Shown in pieces: positions 1 to 14,020 of a stretch of 64,000 nucleotides of DNA. Every line of letters begins with the position of its first letter. Within the stretch, counting starts at the first letter, position 1. The notes below the pieces were generated by a model. That model was not told the DNA's origin and did not search any database. It was given only the letters and a program-made list of their open reading frames with translations. The stretch is from Neodiprion pinetum (lineage: Eukaryota > Arthropoda > Insecta > Hymenoptera > Diprionidae): contig NC_060233.1 of assembly GCF_021155775.2 (NCBI RefSeq), positions 2,894,501 through 2,958,500 on the forward strand. Direction: 5' to 3'. A program made the translations under genes and the position numbers.

Positions 1-283
1 GAGAGTTTAATGTTTTTCGGATGGATGATGTGTGTATTTTTTTTTTTTTTTTTTTTTTTGCGGACATTTATCCCCGCGACATAACCTCGATAATCGAAAA
101 GAAAACCTGGATAATAATTAGTGAACCGTTTGATAAAACGATTGATTAGTTTATTCTAAGGATTGATAAAAAAATTGGCCGTTCTATCGAATGATTAGTG
201 AAATCCTTGTCGTGCAGATAAAACTTTCATATAGTGAAAAGTTTCAAGGGACAGATATACGGAATATTTTATAAGCATGACCC
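1..283. other. Non-coding stretch with poly-T
   Basis: An AT-rich segment with a run of 23 T at 37-59 and no supported gene. It leads directly into the left edge of a foldback element. Confidence 0.6.
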
Positions 284-812
284 AAAGTTCCGAAATGCAA
301 GATTCCGAAAATTCAAGTTAAGACAGAGCAAAATTGCGAAAAATAAAGTTTCGACAGAGTAAAATTCCGAATGAAAATATACTCGCGCAGCGTAGTTTAC
401 TCAACGATTGGGTGTAAAAAATGAGAAAAACCGAAAATCAGAATGACCAGGATTCCGAACGTAAAAACATCGAAAATCCAGAACAAAGGTAGATCAAAGT
501 GGTGAAATTTCACCAAGCCAGAAATTCACAGAACCGAAAATCTTTGATCATTCGGAATTTCGATGTTTCAGAATTTAAAATTTTCTCATTTTCGCACTTT
601 CGGAACTTTGACTTGTCGGAGTTACGCTCTTTCGCCATTTTGTCTTTTCGTAATTTTGCACTTTCAGAACTTTGAGCTTCAGATTTCGTGCCATTCGAAA
701 CTTTGATGTATCGACAAAGTTTGCTTTCTCCACTACAAGCTTCGCCCTGAAAAACTTGGAAATACGATCACTTTCGGAACCCTTCAAATTTGGAATTTCA
801 ACCCCGGCCCGG
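284..812. mobile_element. Foldback element, family A, copy 1 (left end truncated)
   Basis: This is a non-autonomous inverted-repeat element. The central core (about 385-510, containing GCGTAGTTTACTC and GGTGAAATTTCAC) is closely matched at 23320-23460 and 63260-63400. The right arm (about 590-812, ending AATTTCAACCCCG) is the reverse complement of the left arm seen in the 23062 copy. The outermost 130 bp or so of the left arm is missing here. No transposase frame is present; small reading frames inside it are by-products of the repeat. The transposon superfamily cannot be named from the ends alone. Confidence 0.8.
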
Positions 813-2029
813 ACTTTACTTTTCTCTTTCCTCTCAGTTTCGATTTTCAGTCAGGTAAAAATGTCCGGCGCAAGACAGGGACAGGTACGAAGCGGCTTTT
901 AAATTCGTCGATTCATCATTTGGCCGCACGGCATCCGCGTGACTGGCTGCACGACGATAACCCATAAGACCTGAGGGGCGAGCGTGGAATGAGCCGATCG
1001 TAAATCACAAGCAACGCGGGTAATCTCTTGCGGCGTGAAGTCCGTCTAATCGTTTAACACTCAAATCATTAAGTTAAACAGTTTTTAATATCTCTCAGCT
1101 GCTGTACACGGCGTGCTTTCGGTCCTCGGCGTACATTTTACACGTGTACAAAAGCGAATCGTTCGAACATATCCCTCCGATCTACGAATACATCCACCTA
1201 ATACAGTCATCATTTTCGACATGCATTATCATTAACGAGTCAAGATCGGTCTAATTAGCGTCCCACGCTCTTTATCAGTTATCAGACTTGTCAAGCCCCG
1301 TTTAACGCGCCACTGCTTTTCGTCTGACGGCAAAGATTCGTGAGGCTTGTCCATTTCGGTCCCTCCAATTAGACCGTTCTAGCTAGATTAGCCTGAGGGT
1401 GGAATTTGAGAAATATGAAATTTTGAGAACGGTTTATGTAAATATAAGCCAGAGAAATCAACCCCGAGCTAGATGAATGAGAAATCCGCAGAAACAATCG
1501 TTTTTAGGGGGAAATTATACACAGTGGGGTTAATTCAGGCTGCGCACCGCGGGATTTATTTATTCGAGACATTTGTTAGACCCAGGGAACACAGGGTCGC
1601 GTGAGTTGGCACTTGTGTCCGATCGGTTTCGAAGGGGAGAGAACGGTGGTGAGGGAGAGAAATGGAGAGAGTTCCGAGGGAATTGGGGAGGAGCGATCAG
1701 CGGTGGCTAGAGAGGAGAGGAGAGGAGAGGAGAGGAGAGGAGAGGAGAGGAGAGGAGAGTTTCTCTATACGGCGGAATGTTTATCGTCGAAGGAATCTTG
1801 ATTTAGAACCGTCCGCATTCAAATGGGATACATTAGCCTATCGCCCTAATGAATTGTCAATGAATTAATTGATTTATGTAAATAGCATCCTGACGTCCCA
1901 CTTCTATAATACTTTACAAGCCTCGGACTCCCGCGCTCAGAATCTCGTCCCTACGGAGAAACCTACACGGTGCTCACTTACGTTTTCACCCGCACGAAAA
2001 TTAACTTGGATGCGATGTATAATAGCAGT
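813..2029. other. Unique non-coding stretch
   Basis: Mixed-composition DNA with no reading frame that resembles a protein. The only obvious structure is a GAGAG pentamer tract at 1710-1759, listed separately. Confidence 0.5.
1710..1759 (+). repeat. (GAGAG)n pentanucleotide microsatellite
   Basis: About ten nearly perfect copies of a GAGAG/GGAGA pentamer. The Glu/Arg-rich reading frames crossing it come from the repeat and are not genes. Confidence 0.95.
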
Positions 2030-2400
2030 GAATGGCAAAATTGTAATTCGTCGATCATTCAAATTGTATATTACAAATACGATTCGTAATTCAATCGTGA
2101 CAATAACGTTGTACGAATAATATTCGTATTTTGCAATTGGTACGAAACAGAATCCTAACTGTATTTGTGATTTGTAATTAGACCCGAAGGAAAAATACAA
2201 ATTGCATATGTGTTTTGTAATTACAAGAAAACAAAATACAATTTTGTAAACAGAACAAAATGATGTACGAATTGTATATACATTTGTATTTCATCTTGAT
2301 TACAAAATGGAAATAGAATTTGCGACTTGTTTCACCATTTGCATACGTGATGTCTCGTTACTAATTTGTAATTAATAAATCATTAATTACAAATTGCAAC
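2030..2400. repeat. AT-rich segment with repeated TGTAATT motifs and palindromes
   Basis: TGTAATT, TACAAAT and their complements recur many times. Two perfect inverted repeats stand out: TACGAATAATATTCGTA near 2112, and a 14-bp arm AATTTGTAATTAAT at 2363-2376 with its complement at 2382-2395 around a 5-base loop. The density of one motif on both strands suggests a decayed foldback element or expanded palindromic DNA. There is no coding content. Confidence 0.5.
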
Positions 2401-3869
2401 TTGGAACAAGTGGTGCCGAATCCTCGTGTAATATGTCTGTGAAAATAAGAACGCTTTCTAAGTATTCATTGAATATCCCCCCGTATTTCCAGGATCCGGA
2501 GGATCTAACAGGACACCCTTTAGATTCCGGGGTATAAAGCATAGTATAAGTCCGGTGTAAAGTGGTTAATCTTATTACAGTATCGGTAAGTCTTATCAAA
2601 AGTATAAGGGGCTGAGAGACTCTGGAGGCTACTAAAGAACCAGACCCTCCTTTCTTTCGAACAGGGTATTGGTTTCCTCGCTAGTTATCCCTTATCCCCT
2701 ATCCCAAGTGTAGTATAAGGTACGTACCTAGAAGCGTGTGCAGCTATCGCCGAATCAGACGGAACGACAGGAAGCGCCGCGACGCGGCGGCGTCGGTGTA
2801 CCAAAAAGAGAGTCCACGGTGAGAAGAATTCGATGCCGCGTGACGCTGCAGGGATTTCGCGGAGAAACGCATTTCTGCGAAAGTTCTCTACCTCTGTGGA
2901 ATTAGCATTTATACGAGGATCCGCGGCGCGAGCTCAACAAAGAATTGAAATTGCGGTTTATTCGATTAGTCGCAGCGTTATACGGCCATCGGTAAATTCA
3001 GACGCACGACTTCTTCCTGCAACCCGAACCACCCGCGATGAGAACTACTTGTAAAACAAAAAAAGGTAGGAAAAAAAAAAAAAGAGAAAGAAACAAAATC
3101 GACGGAAGTGAAATTCTATAATTGGAATTAATCAGACTTGATTAAAATTGATTATAGGATGATTCTTCTGTGAATCATTTATCTTGGATATTCATTAGTT
3201 TATTTTTTAGTTGATTCTTCGAACAATTTAATAATTTGTAAATTTTTTGGTTATTTTGTTATAAATTATTTAAATCAAGCTTACAAATTTTATAACATAA
3301 GTGCTACTCCTGAAAAACACGTTTAAGAAAAAAAAAACAAAAGGAGCACGGAGTCGATGGAGTGAAGATATTTCGAATTCACAGATGTTTTAACACGTGA
3401 TACGTATGGTCGTTACGCCTTTTACGAAAAACGAGTTCCTGTAACTTTACTCCATGCATCCCCTCGGTAACAGCTCACGTTCGCATCTCACCAGTAAAAG
3501 ACGAAACAAAACAACCAAAAAAAAACCAGGAACCTGACGTCTAATTATAATAACGACCAGTTTCTGATTATTTCGCTGAACAGTTACGCTGTAATTTTGT
3601 GTGGATAAAAAGAGAAGAAGAAAGTAGAAAAAAACCTATCGATCACCTACTTTAAGTAGGAGTTGGTTGCCCAAAAATTGATACTTTTGACTAAGAAATG
3701 AGTTGTGCATTGAGTATTTATCAAATGGCTATATTCGTGAGCTGCGAAATAAAAACTCAGTAAAAACAAAAATATAAGAAAAACTGAGATTCCGAATAAA
3801 AGCTCAGTTAATATCGATGTTTTATTCAAAATCGAGAAACTATGCAATCACAGTACAGGTGACAAGCGA
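2401..3869. other. Unique non-coding stretch
   Basis: No supported gene. Low-complexity A-runs occur near 3070-3085, and a small palindrome CCTACTTTAAGTAGG lies near 3647. Confidence 0.5.
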
Positions 3870-4165
3870 ATGCAAGATTTCAATGATCTCACATCACGAT
3901 TTCAAACGATTTTAAGTGATCTAACGCGATTTCTTGGTAAATCTCTTTCTTTCATAAGAAATCGCTTCATATAAATGGTATAGCGATTTCGAGAAATGAA
4001 TGGCTCGCATCACGATTTTCAATAATCTCACTGGGTTTCATGAGATTTCAAAAAATTTTAAGCGATCCAAAGCTAATTCATATCAAATCTCTTTCTTTCC
4101 TAAGAAATCGCTGCATAAAATTCATTTAGCGATATTGAAGAAACGAGTGGCTCTTAGTTTAAAAT
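3870..4165. repeat. Two direct copies of a ~147-bp repeat
   Basis: The first copy (about 3870-4015) and second copy (about 4016-4165) share AATCTCTTTCTTTC, TAAGAAATCGCT and ATCACGATTT at matching offsets, with a period of 146-147 bp. The copies differ by substitutions and small indels, so the duplication is old. The vocabulary (CGATTTC, TCACGATTT) recalls the 245-bp repeats at 58352-59040, but a common origin is not shown. A 103-codon frame crosses the second copy and is most likely incidental. Confidence 0.65.
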
Positions 4166-4689
4166 TGTATAATTGGCCCATCGACCTCTTAAAGACTTTT
4201 CGCCGGTATAAAACGATCGGGAAACTTTCGTCTCAGGGCTGTTTCGGGGGCTGGAAGATGCCGGCCATCAACGCTTGGAAACTTGGAGGAAAAGGCAATC
4301 AAGTCGGCTGACCGAGGCTCCCGAGCGACTATGCGAGGATCCTCGGACGGGACGTCATCCAGTGACGGGCTTCGCGGTCCCGGAGTATCCCCCGGGTCTC
4401 AGGGATGCCGCCTGGCAGCGAGTCAAGCGAAGAATCAAGCGGGGAAACAAGACGCCCCCTGTCATCCGGCAGCAGCCGCTGTCGCCACCTGAGCCTTCCC
4501 TCTTCGCTCATATCCAAGATTACCTGTCAACGGCGTTGAAAACCCGCGCAGATTGGCCGCGAGGCAAGGAAAACAGACGGGGAAGCTTAGCTTGATTGCA
4601 GAAGCTGCAACGCGGGAGAGAAAAGCCGCCGGGAAGATCGAAGATTCTCTTCACTCGTGAGATTGACCCGTTATCATCATTCTCCTATT
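4166..4689. other. GC-rich non-coding stretch
   Basis: GC content rises sharply from about 4230 to 4640. Overlapping open frames exist on both strands, as expected from GC-rich DNA, and none resembles a known protein. Confidence 0.5.
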
Positions 4690-4925
4690 TATTTTACTGT
4701 TAAACGGATTCTTGAATTTTGGACAATTTTTTCTCTTCCACACTCTTTGATGATCATTTTCGGTATGTTACAGCACATATTCTCCCGATTCGAAAAATTA
4801 TCAGACATCTCGGAAACTAGCGATTTTCGGGACTTGTGTCTATCAGAACTTTTCATCGGAATCCAATTTCGACAAGGATTCTGCGGGGTCGTTGAGAAAA
4901 TTTTTCTGTTTCCCTGTTATCGCCG
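4690..4925. mobile_element. Foldback element, family B, copy 1 (degraded)
   Basis: The segment GGAAACTAGCGATTTTCGGG near 4813 and the phrase GGATTCTGCGGGGTC near 4878 are also found at 13888-13980. The piece CAGCACATATTCTCCCGAT near 4771 matches the opposite orientation as seen at 44795-44820. Carrying both orientations in one short segment indicates a collapsed inverted-repeat element. No protein is encoded. Confidence 0.55.
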
Positions 4926-7900
4926 CTAATATTTTTCGATTATTCTTATTCTTGACGGTAGATCTTTAAATTCGAGCACAGAATTGACTCACCCGCGTGA
5001 AAGTTGTGGCGAAAATCGCATGTCTCGGGTGGCCTCGGGGCTTACTTAAAGAGGAACGTACCATATTCGCGAATTCAAGTAACACCGTCATATCCGCTGC
5101 ACATCAATCAAACGGCGATCAATTCTACCCAATCGTTGAACTCTCTCGACATCGCCGTTGAATTCGTTTCACGTTCTCCTCCCGCAGCCGGCACATCGAT
5201 CCTTATAATCAGACCCCTGCGTTTTTCCTCCCCAAAAAAGAGAAAAAATGAAAAATAAAAAAATTGTTGCAAATTATTATCCTCAGCGTTTCGATCTCTT
5301 TGAGATCGGTATTGAAATCTGGTGCCTACTTATACCAGCTTTCGAACTAATTCGTATCCAATCTCGAATGGAACAGGCGGTGAGAAAAATGAGAAATTAT
5401 CGCTACCAAAATGCGATTCCAGATCGCTCTGCGAAAACGCATCGTCTCGCATTATAGAGGCGAAACGGCGGACATGCGTGCAGAGTCTGGAGGATGTACG
5501 TATGCATCTCTGACATGTGTACAGAGGGGAAGGCTTGTCGTTATTTACGCAACGTTGTCAGGGAGTCAAGTGGCCCGAACCCCGGGACTCGGTTGCATGG
5601 GTGATCATGCACGAATGCTCTGCAGAAACACAACACGTGGAGGGCGTGCAAGCGAAGGGGGAAATTCGGGGATGAGCGTTGCAGCGAACTCGTCGAAAGG
5701 ACAATCAACGCTGTCATCGACATACGTTGGTACCGGCCTGTTTTCGACCTACCAATGACGCATTGCACTCCCCGTTGTTAAGGCCGTCATCCCCCACTAC
5801 TCGCGAAATTTCCACAACTGCAAAATACTTTGCCGATCTTGATTTGACTTCGAAATTTTCGAGTTTGAAACCCCGAGTCACAGAAGGAAATTATTCGCTG
5901 GTACTTGGGAGGAATTTTTAAATTCCCGTTTCTCTGTTTTCAAAGAAAGAAGGAAGTTGTTGTGATCGCCCCGGAAATAAAAATTTGAGTTTTCAGTGGA
6001 TCTTCACGTTTTAAAATTTAGAGAATCGTCTCCAATCATTGTATGTATTTATGTCATCAATTTTTTTTGACTGACGATATTTCGAGAACGAGTTACAGGG
6101 ATTCAGTGATTTTGGTCTTGATCGGTTCGGTACTTTTTCAATCATTTAAACAACAAAATTACAAAAAAATTAAATAGAAGTGATGATATCTTGAGAATGG
6201 ATGAATGAATTTGAATGAATATTGGTACCGTCGGCTTTTTTGAGTCGTTAATCACGAGCCTAAGGTCAGATTTGTAAAATTCAAATTTCGCGTATTCGTT
6301 AAGCTGTGGAAAAAACTAAAAACGTTTGGATTTACTTACGATATAATGATACGGCATAGATTCACAATTTTGCGAGCTTGCTGGTTAAATATTTGTAAAA
6401 TTTGACGGTAAAACTTGACGCCGGTTGAACGAATGATTTTTTCCTCACGTAATAAATAAATTTCCCGTAGATTATGTGTAGAGAAAATACAGAGAAGCCA
6501 TATCGCCAGTTGTACCTAATTAGTAATTAACATCGCGTCTAGCACCTTTAATTCACGATTGAGGAACATTATAGGTACCAACGCAAATTACGCTTCACCC
6601 CCGAACGGCGAGCTGCGGTTTTAAAAAGCGTCGAATCAGCGGTGATCTCATTGTCTCCACGATATCGCACCCCTTCTAGTTTGGCTGTATGAGGCGTACA
6701 GTCAGGCCGAAAATTGTCGAATCAGAACGGCGATAAAATAAAGGCTTGAAAAGTGCAACCGAAGCTAAGAAAAAGATACTGCGATACAGCAGTAAATATT
6801 AAAACACCGAATTTTCTCTTTAAATATTTCTTCTTATTGATTATACTATATTCATACAAGTCAAATGATTCTATTATTTTTTCGGTGAAAATTTTTTTAT
6901 CACATTTACTAAATTTTAACGATCAATGGATTATGAATAAATTTTTCATGCAATCGTCTGATTTATATTACGAATACGATTAGATACTTTTACATTATAA
7001 TCAGACAAAGCATAGAAAGAAAAAAAAATTAGAGAAATAATTTGATCTTTTCTACAAGGTTTTAAATAACAATTAGGGGTCCAGAATTTGAATTCAGCGT
7101 TATTAATAGTTTTCAAAAAATCACAGATACAGGTATGTATAATTATTACACAGGTCAATGATAAAGAATAGATTGGTTCTAGTTTTTATGTTATTGTAAT
7201 ATATTGTAAGGAGGGCGATGCTTTCAAATATAATAATGATTCTATTCGTGAATTATTCCTTCTCAAACACCAAAATTTACGGAAAAAATCAAGGTAGCTA
7301 AACCAAAAAAAAAAAAAAAATTGTTCTCTTTTATTTGTTAAGCTGTGTAATATTTTTTTGATAAACTTTAGATATTACAAAGAAATCGAATTACAAGAAA
7401 ATCGAAAGCTAGATATCGCATTTCTTGAGTCATGTATGAAAATATCGATAAAATAAATAACTAGAATCAATTTTGAAATACTGCGCTTACTGCCAGGCCC
7501 GTTGACGTCAAATCTTACGAACAAAACTCACATATGAAGGGGAACAAAACGTTCGCCGTTGACCAGTGTTATTATAAAATCGTGAAATGGAATCCTGTCG
7601 TAAGACTTCCTTCGTTATATTTTTGACAAATTTTTGTTCCGACTGTACGTCCCATCGATTCCTAACTAAGGGCCCACTTATCAGATCGATTGATTCGACG
7701 TTCGGTGAAGGTGTTTCGCAGCTGTGGGGTTAATTTATTCTCCCTAAGGATGCCGAAGAAACGTGCAGGGGGAACGGTCTTTCAACCAGAATTCGAATAA
7801 ACCTGCAGCGGCGAGAAACGTCTGTTTACTAATTAACGCACCCGAGGTTCGTCGGACTGCGCGTGGATATAAATCGATGGGGTTGCGGGGTGAAGTACCT

Positions 7901-10900
7901 CCAGGGGTGGAACGAAACGAAACGAAACGAAACGACGCGTCGCGTCGCGACGCCGTGGAAACTGCTAGGAGACATTGTGTCGCGTGCGAATGACGTGCCG
8001 GTGTATAACTGCTCGTTTTAATTACCAAATACAGCCGAGGCTGCGGAAATAAATGAGAAATTGACCAGGAGACGACCGAGTTCTGCAAAAGATATATTTT
8101 CTTTAACTCAATGGGATGTTTTTGGTAAATATTAAGTTTTTGAGTGGGTTGAAACGAAAAATTACTTCCGTTTCCCTCCGTCGCGTACAGTATTATTTTA
8201 AAATACAAAGCGTTTGCATTAAAATAAAAATTATAACAATAATGAAAACCACCAACATTTTATTACGATGAACTAAACAATATTTCTTGTATAATTAAAC
8301 AAATAATTTCTTTATGAAATGTACTTAACATTCCGTGTTCATTCTTTTCGCCTACGAAACCTTTTCTTCTTCTCTTTGGATGCACCTACGAACACGCTTA
8401 CGCTTTTCATTTTCTATTTCCCTGTTTGTATTTATTCTCGAGTCTCACTCTAACACACATTAAATCGAAGTGAGAAATCACTTTTGCATAAGATTTTTAG
8501 AATCAAGAATGGGATACCAGATTTCAAATTAAACGGGAGTTTCACTCTGAATGAAACTACAAATACGAGTTTAAGAAAAAAAAAACCTGACGCGATGAAA
8601 TGTTTTGAATATTTTTCGTGTTCTCAGTGAGTAAGAACCTGTAGGAAACGGTGTTAAAAACCTGTTTTTTGCTTGCAGAGGTGTGTAATTTAACAAGAGA
8701 GTCTTAACTAAAAAAGACTGTAAGTGTCATTTTTTCCACAGTCGAATTCAAGCGGTAGATAATAAATTTGAAAAAAAATTTTAGATTGTGAGCATTTACA
8801 GTTTTTTTTTTTTAATTCTTTTATTCAATTCTAGTAGGTAAGTACCTCAAATCAAAAACGTTGAAATAACAACGTTTTAAATATTGTCCAAATCGCAGGA
8901 AATTTTTTAGCTTTGGTAATTCTATTAAATGTAGCAGTATTTGGCAACACTGTATTTTCTGGGATTACTGCATTCTTAAGCATGTTGAATTGCTTAATCG
9001 ACAACATTTTTTTTTTTTGCTTCAACAAAGCCTCGGCAACAAATTCAACGTCGAGGAAATGAAAATTAGACATCCGCAACCCTGACTCGAAATTCGTATT
9101 GACTCGCGTAATCTTTCGGTGGTAAAAATGGCGAGTATTTCATAACGAATATATATGTGCAAAACGTTCGCGTGTCCGGCGGCTTCCTCGCAAATATATC
9201 GCAGATGGCGTTTGCGTGCATATCACACGACTCGGTATCATGCGAGGTCGATAATTCGCCTCGCCGAGTCGCGTGCAGCCCGTAACGCGTCATGTGTGCA
9301 AACACGGGTGAAAAAATTTAGTCATCGAGGGTGAAAGGAGAGAAAGTTGAGCTTGCAAAGAGCCGAGGCGCGGGGGAGGGGGGTCAATGATGAGGGAAAG
9401 GACAGCGCCCGTACAATTCGTCTAATTAGCGGATACGTCTGCATGTCTCAGTCCCGAATTAACTCGTCCTCGGCGTTATTCCGGGTATGTGCATCGGGCT
9501 TATTCCAAAGCCACGGCCCCTTTGAAAATTCGGCGCAGGCGCCCGCTGATGTATAATGTAATATAGCGGAGTTCATTTCGCGCCAATTTGCATGTACCGC
9601 GGGCTAATTCGACAGAATTCAATTTGTCTTTACCTCCCCGGTATTCGCGGGCGGCACGTGCCTCGTCTTCGAGTCCTAGGTGAAACGGGTTCGTATCTAG
9701 CTTCTTATTTGTTAACGTCTGTTCCCTCGTAAAAATTAACTGAAATATCGGACGGAGAGGAGCGCGAGTCGTTAGAATCGATCTCCCTAAATCCTAGAAA
9801 CGCAAGATCCGTAAAAAAAAAACAGCTCAATATTAGGGCGTCCGTGAATTACGTCATCGCATTTCATTTCACGCAGAAATAAAGAAACTTTATCAATTTT
9901 ACGAATTTACTGTTGCGATGTTGGAGAATCTGTGCCATTTATTTACTTCTGCGACCCATGAAGATGTATAATAAGAATGTTTTTTGAAGAAAATTTCAGA
10001 TGTTCCTTAAATTTAAGGTTAGATACACAAAACTTTACATTTGTGACTTTAAATACATAAATATTGCAACAATTATATACTATAACTTTAGAAAGTGAAA
10101 TTACAATATTTAGAAATGATTTTAAATATGTAGTTAGATTACTTACAATTGTTTGACGATATTTATGCTAAGAGACGTTTCTATAACGCCATTGTGAAAG
10201 TGACTAGAAATTTATTGGGATTCATCGCCAAAGTGTGTGTTTTTTTTTCAGTACTGTGTAACGAATGAAACTGTTAAACTATTTTTCGCGTTTGAGATAC
10301 GTTTACTTCGATATTTGGAGATGCATACATCAACGTCGAAATCGGCCAGATCATCTCCTTAACTGTAATAAAAATGGACAGAAAACATTCCGTTATACCG
10401 GAATAATAATCGACAGAGAATAAAGAAGAGCTTTTCGGCTCGCGCGTGAATATATGTGGTGGCCTAAGTCAGCGCAGCGGTGCAACGGTCCAAATTCTCT
10501 GGGATTCCAAAGAGAAAGAAGCGAGCTCTTCACTCGATAGGATCTCAAGGCCCGTATGGTCCGGTTTAATTAATGCCGTTGACCGACTGCGAGCATAAGG
10601 GTGAGGATTACGGATAACGGTTAGTCGGTGTTGTTTTGACGCGGACGAGGAAACCGGCAATTACGGCGTCCCGTAATCTTCTTCTCCTAATTCTTCGCCC
10701 CCTTTCCACCTTCTGCTTCCAAAAAAATTAGAACCCCGTTTCCGATTGATTGCACCGATCGAATGAAAAAAAAAAAAAAAACAACTGTTTTTCGAACCTA
10801 ATTGGCGTGAGATTAGGTGAAATGATCTGTAATAAAAAAACTAAGGACTTTTATTTTTTTAAGACGGATTTGATTTTTTAACAAAAATCAAAGTGGAGGA

Positions 10901-13489
10901 AAATTTTTGGATATTTAATTTCACTTTTACGCGATAAACCGTCAATAATAATGTCAAATATATATATATGCTTGGTAGGTTTGTACCGTATATTTAAATA
11001 TTCCGATGTAATGAAATATTCTTTACGTTAATTATACTCACGTCTGATATAGGATACAAATAATATGTAATTCAATTAACGGCAAGAAACCGTGTTGAGC
11101 AGTGTTACGATCGGGGCTTTTTATTACACGGCGTGGGAACACAGTCGGATGGGTAGGTAACGTAATCGACAAGAGATTGGAAAGGGTTTCAGCTCCGTTT
11201 TCGAGGTTTATGTAGAAACACGAACGCGGCCGTTACCGAATCCCGTAAAAACTATCTGCCCGACAAATTCGTCCGGTTGTTCGACAGGGAATTGCCTCGG
11301 TGATATTTTCGAATCTTGGCGCGAGAAAGACGCGGCATTATACGATAATATAACTCTGAAGAGCAACGGGAATCGCTGTAGGGATTCGGAGCGTGATTCC
11401 TTATTCGCTTCTGCGTTCCTGGGGAAATTTAATTTGCTTAATCGCGACGCTGTGCGGGATGAAGTAGAAAGTTTCAACAGAGTTGTACCTCCGCGAATTC
11501 CCGAATACATACCGACTAGGCTCGCGAAAATTCATTGGCGTATTCACCCAGCAGCGAGCCGTTAAATTTTCCCCGCCATTTACAGCTCGAAGCTTTTAAA
11601 AATCCATTTTTATCAAGCGTTATGCTACGTACCTACGTATATACCGTACTATATCTATGTATGTATACCTGACAATTTCAAAAATAATCAACTCCCCTCC
11701 TCCTCTACGATTGCGCTTCAGGAATTCCTCGAAGAGATTTCCTCCGATGAGCAGAAATTGACTATCTCGGGGAAAAGCTTTCGTATATATTCGTCTCGAA
11801 AAGTATAATCGAACAAAGTTTTCTACTGAAGAAATTGAATGCCTGGTAGGTATACGTATACCTACGTACCAAATTCAAACTCACCAAACTTGGTCCACGG
11901 CCATCTCCGGCGCTTTATGCACACTGGATTGGGATACAAAATTGCAGTCTTTTGTTGGACTTCGACGTTACTTTGCACACACACACATTCATATAAAATC
12001 ATCGTCTCGAATTTGTCTATGCAAGTTGAATTGCATGCACCGGTCTTCGATCTAACTCTTTGACGAATCATTAAAGCTATCGGTATTATAAACAACTCTT
12101 GCAACATTCCGTATCTGTAACGTCGATGGAAGTCGAGTTACACTTGATCGGAATGCCGGTTATATCTATTCGATGAAAATAATCTCGCCCGGTATTCACT
12201 TCGACTCAATTTTGTGGAATCGACCATTCGAAAGAAGCATTACTTGAATTTCTACTCCGGATAATCAAGTCCAATAGCTAGATAGTAAACCTCTTCGATG
12301 AAGTCGATTGCGAAAATAGCGTGTGTTGTTTTTCAATGGTCTATATAAATGCATCGATTCACCACCCTTGTAATTATTACAGGCTATCTGATCGTCTTTG
12401 CGTATATAAACTGTGTAACAATTATAATCCCGTAAATCAAATATTGAAATATAATTCCAGTGATAACGGTCATTCGCAAGCCTGCAAACGCAACGTTGGT
12501 TCTACAGTACACAGAGAGAGAGAGAGAGAGAATAGAAACAGGGAGGATATGTGTATAATACATAATTGGAGGGCTTCCCAGTATCGAACATTGAATTACT
12601 GCAGCGAGGGCGTTGAATTCACGCTGTTGGTTGTTTCGTAATACGTTTATAAAAACTCGGAGGATTCTATCGAGTGACGAAAGCTCCGCACGAGGCGATA
12701 ATTATGAATTTGAACGGTGAGAAGGGTATCAAAAACTGCGTTGTTTTACGCCCTTGGACTTACTTATTATATAAGCTGCGCGGGGTGCGAATGGCGGAAG
12801 AATAAGCGTCGGAGGAATACAATAATAATCACTTTACCTCAGATTTACGAGGCTCGGGAAATTGAAATTTTAGTGCTGGCACTTTTAGGGCACAATACAG
12901 AACATTTTCAATTATAATCTTATAATTTGTTGTCCCCCTCCCTCCCTTCCGTCCTCGCCAAGTTCCGCTTCTCCGTTCTCCGTTTCACCCGTGATTGCAG
13001 CACTCGCGAGAATTGTATTAATTTAATTCTCTTACTTGTAAGAAATTCCCCTCCCTAGTTATTATTATTAGGTTCCCTGCCACCAACTGCTTCCTTCCCA
13101 CCCTTCCGTTTAAGAAATGATCAAACGCCGACCGTGCGCCCAGCTCGGCTGTACGGTATAATGATACTGTATATAAATAAAATAAACAGAAAACAAGAGA
13201 CATACATTTCGGAAACGCTGATGGTGGGTATGAGGATTTTTCAATAAATGAAAATAATATGAAACGAAAAATGCGTGGCAACGGATGTTGCACCAATAAA
13301 AAACAACTACCGGAGGAAGAAAGGAACCCCGGAGACGCGGCGAACCAGAAGATTAATCCCCTTGCACAATTCGTATAACCGCAATCGTTGTGGGGAAGAG
13401 ATTTATACGATATGTGAAATGTGGTTTCATATGTATGTAATTTGGGAAGGATGTAGGATTAATAATTTATGGACCGTATGGTCGGGTCA
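4926..13489. other. 8.5-kb gene-free stretch
   Basis: No reading frame here resembles a known protein, and I saw no exon-like frame with convincing splice sites. The DNA alternates between AT-rich parts (6000-7400, 8200-9000, 10000-10400, 10800-11100) and moderately GC-rich parts. A (CGAAA)n tract lies at 7909-7934, directly followed by CG-rich palindromic words (CGCGTCGCGTCGCGACG), and a short (AG)n at 12521-12533. Unseen short exons cannot be excluded. Confidence 0.45.
7909..7934 (+). repeat. (CGAAA)n pentanucleotide microsatellite
   Basis: Four to five perfect copies of a CGAAA pentamer, running into a GACGCGTCGCG-type CpG palindrome. Confidence 0.85.
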
Positions 13490-14020
13490 AAAAGGTGTGT
13501 ACATTTTTTGGTATCTATGGATTTCGGGATTTTCATGAATTATAAATCGATTAACGGGACTTGAAATTAAACAAATCGCTCAAAAAACTGTCCGATCAAT
13601 TCTTAAAGATGGGCAGGAAGCTGTGATTGATTCCATCGACGAACTCGCTGGTTTACCGGAGATGCAACGTCGGATTTCGCATGAAGAATGAAACCCTCCG
13701 ACTCTTTAAAAATCGTCTTGTCCTGTTTTACACGCGTTTGCGGAATCTTTGCGAATCGGCTGCACAGTTTTTGAGTGATATATTTTATTTCAAGTCCCCC
13801 TCGAAGCTTTGCAATTCGCAAAAATCGCGTAATCTATAGATATCAAAAAAACCATGTACCCCCCTTCCGAAGCCTGTATCTTGGAAACTAGTGATTTTGG
13901 GATTGTGTCCACGAGAACTTTTCGGATCAGGAGGATATGTGAGCAAATTTCCAGAAGGATTCTGCGGGGTCCTTTGTTTCTTTGACCGAAACAGGCGCAT
14001 GATTGTCGGACTTGAAACAT
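13490..14020. mobile_element. Foldback element, family B, copy 2 (both arms present)
   Basis: The left arm at about 13495-13605 (GGTATCTATGG, then ACTTGAAATTAAAC and CGCTCAAAAAACTG) is repeated in reverse complement at about 13755-13860 (AGTTTTTGAGTGATATATTT, then GATATCAAAAAAACC). The right half extends into GGAAACTAGTGATTTTGGG, AGAACTTTTCGGATC and GGATTCTGCGGGGTCC, matching copy 1 and, in reverse, copy 3 at 44590-44990. It is an inverted-repeat element about 530 bp long with no transposase frame. Confidence 0.75.
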
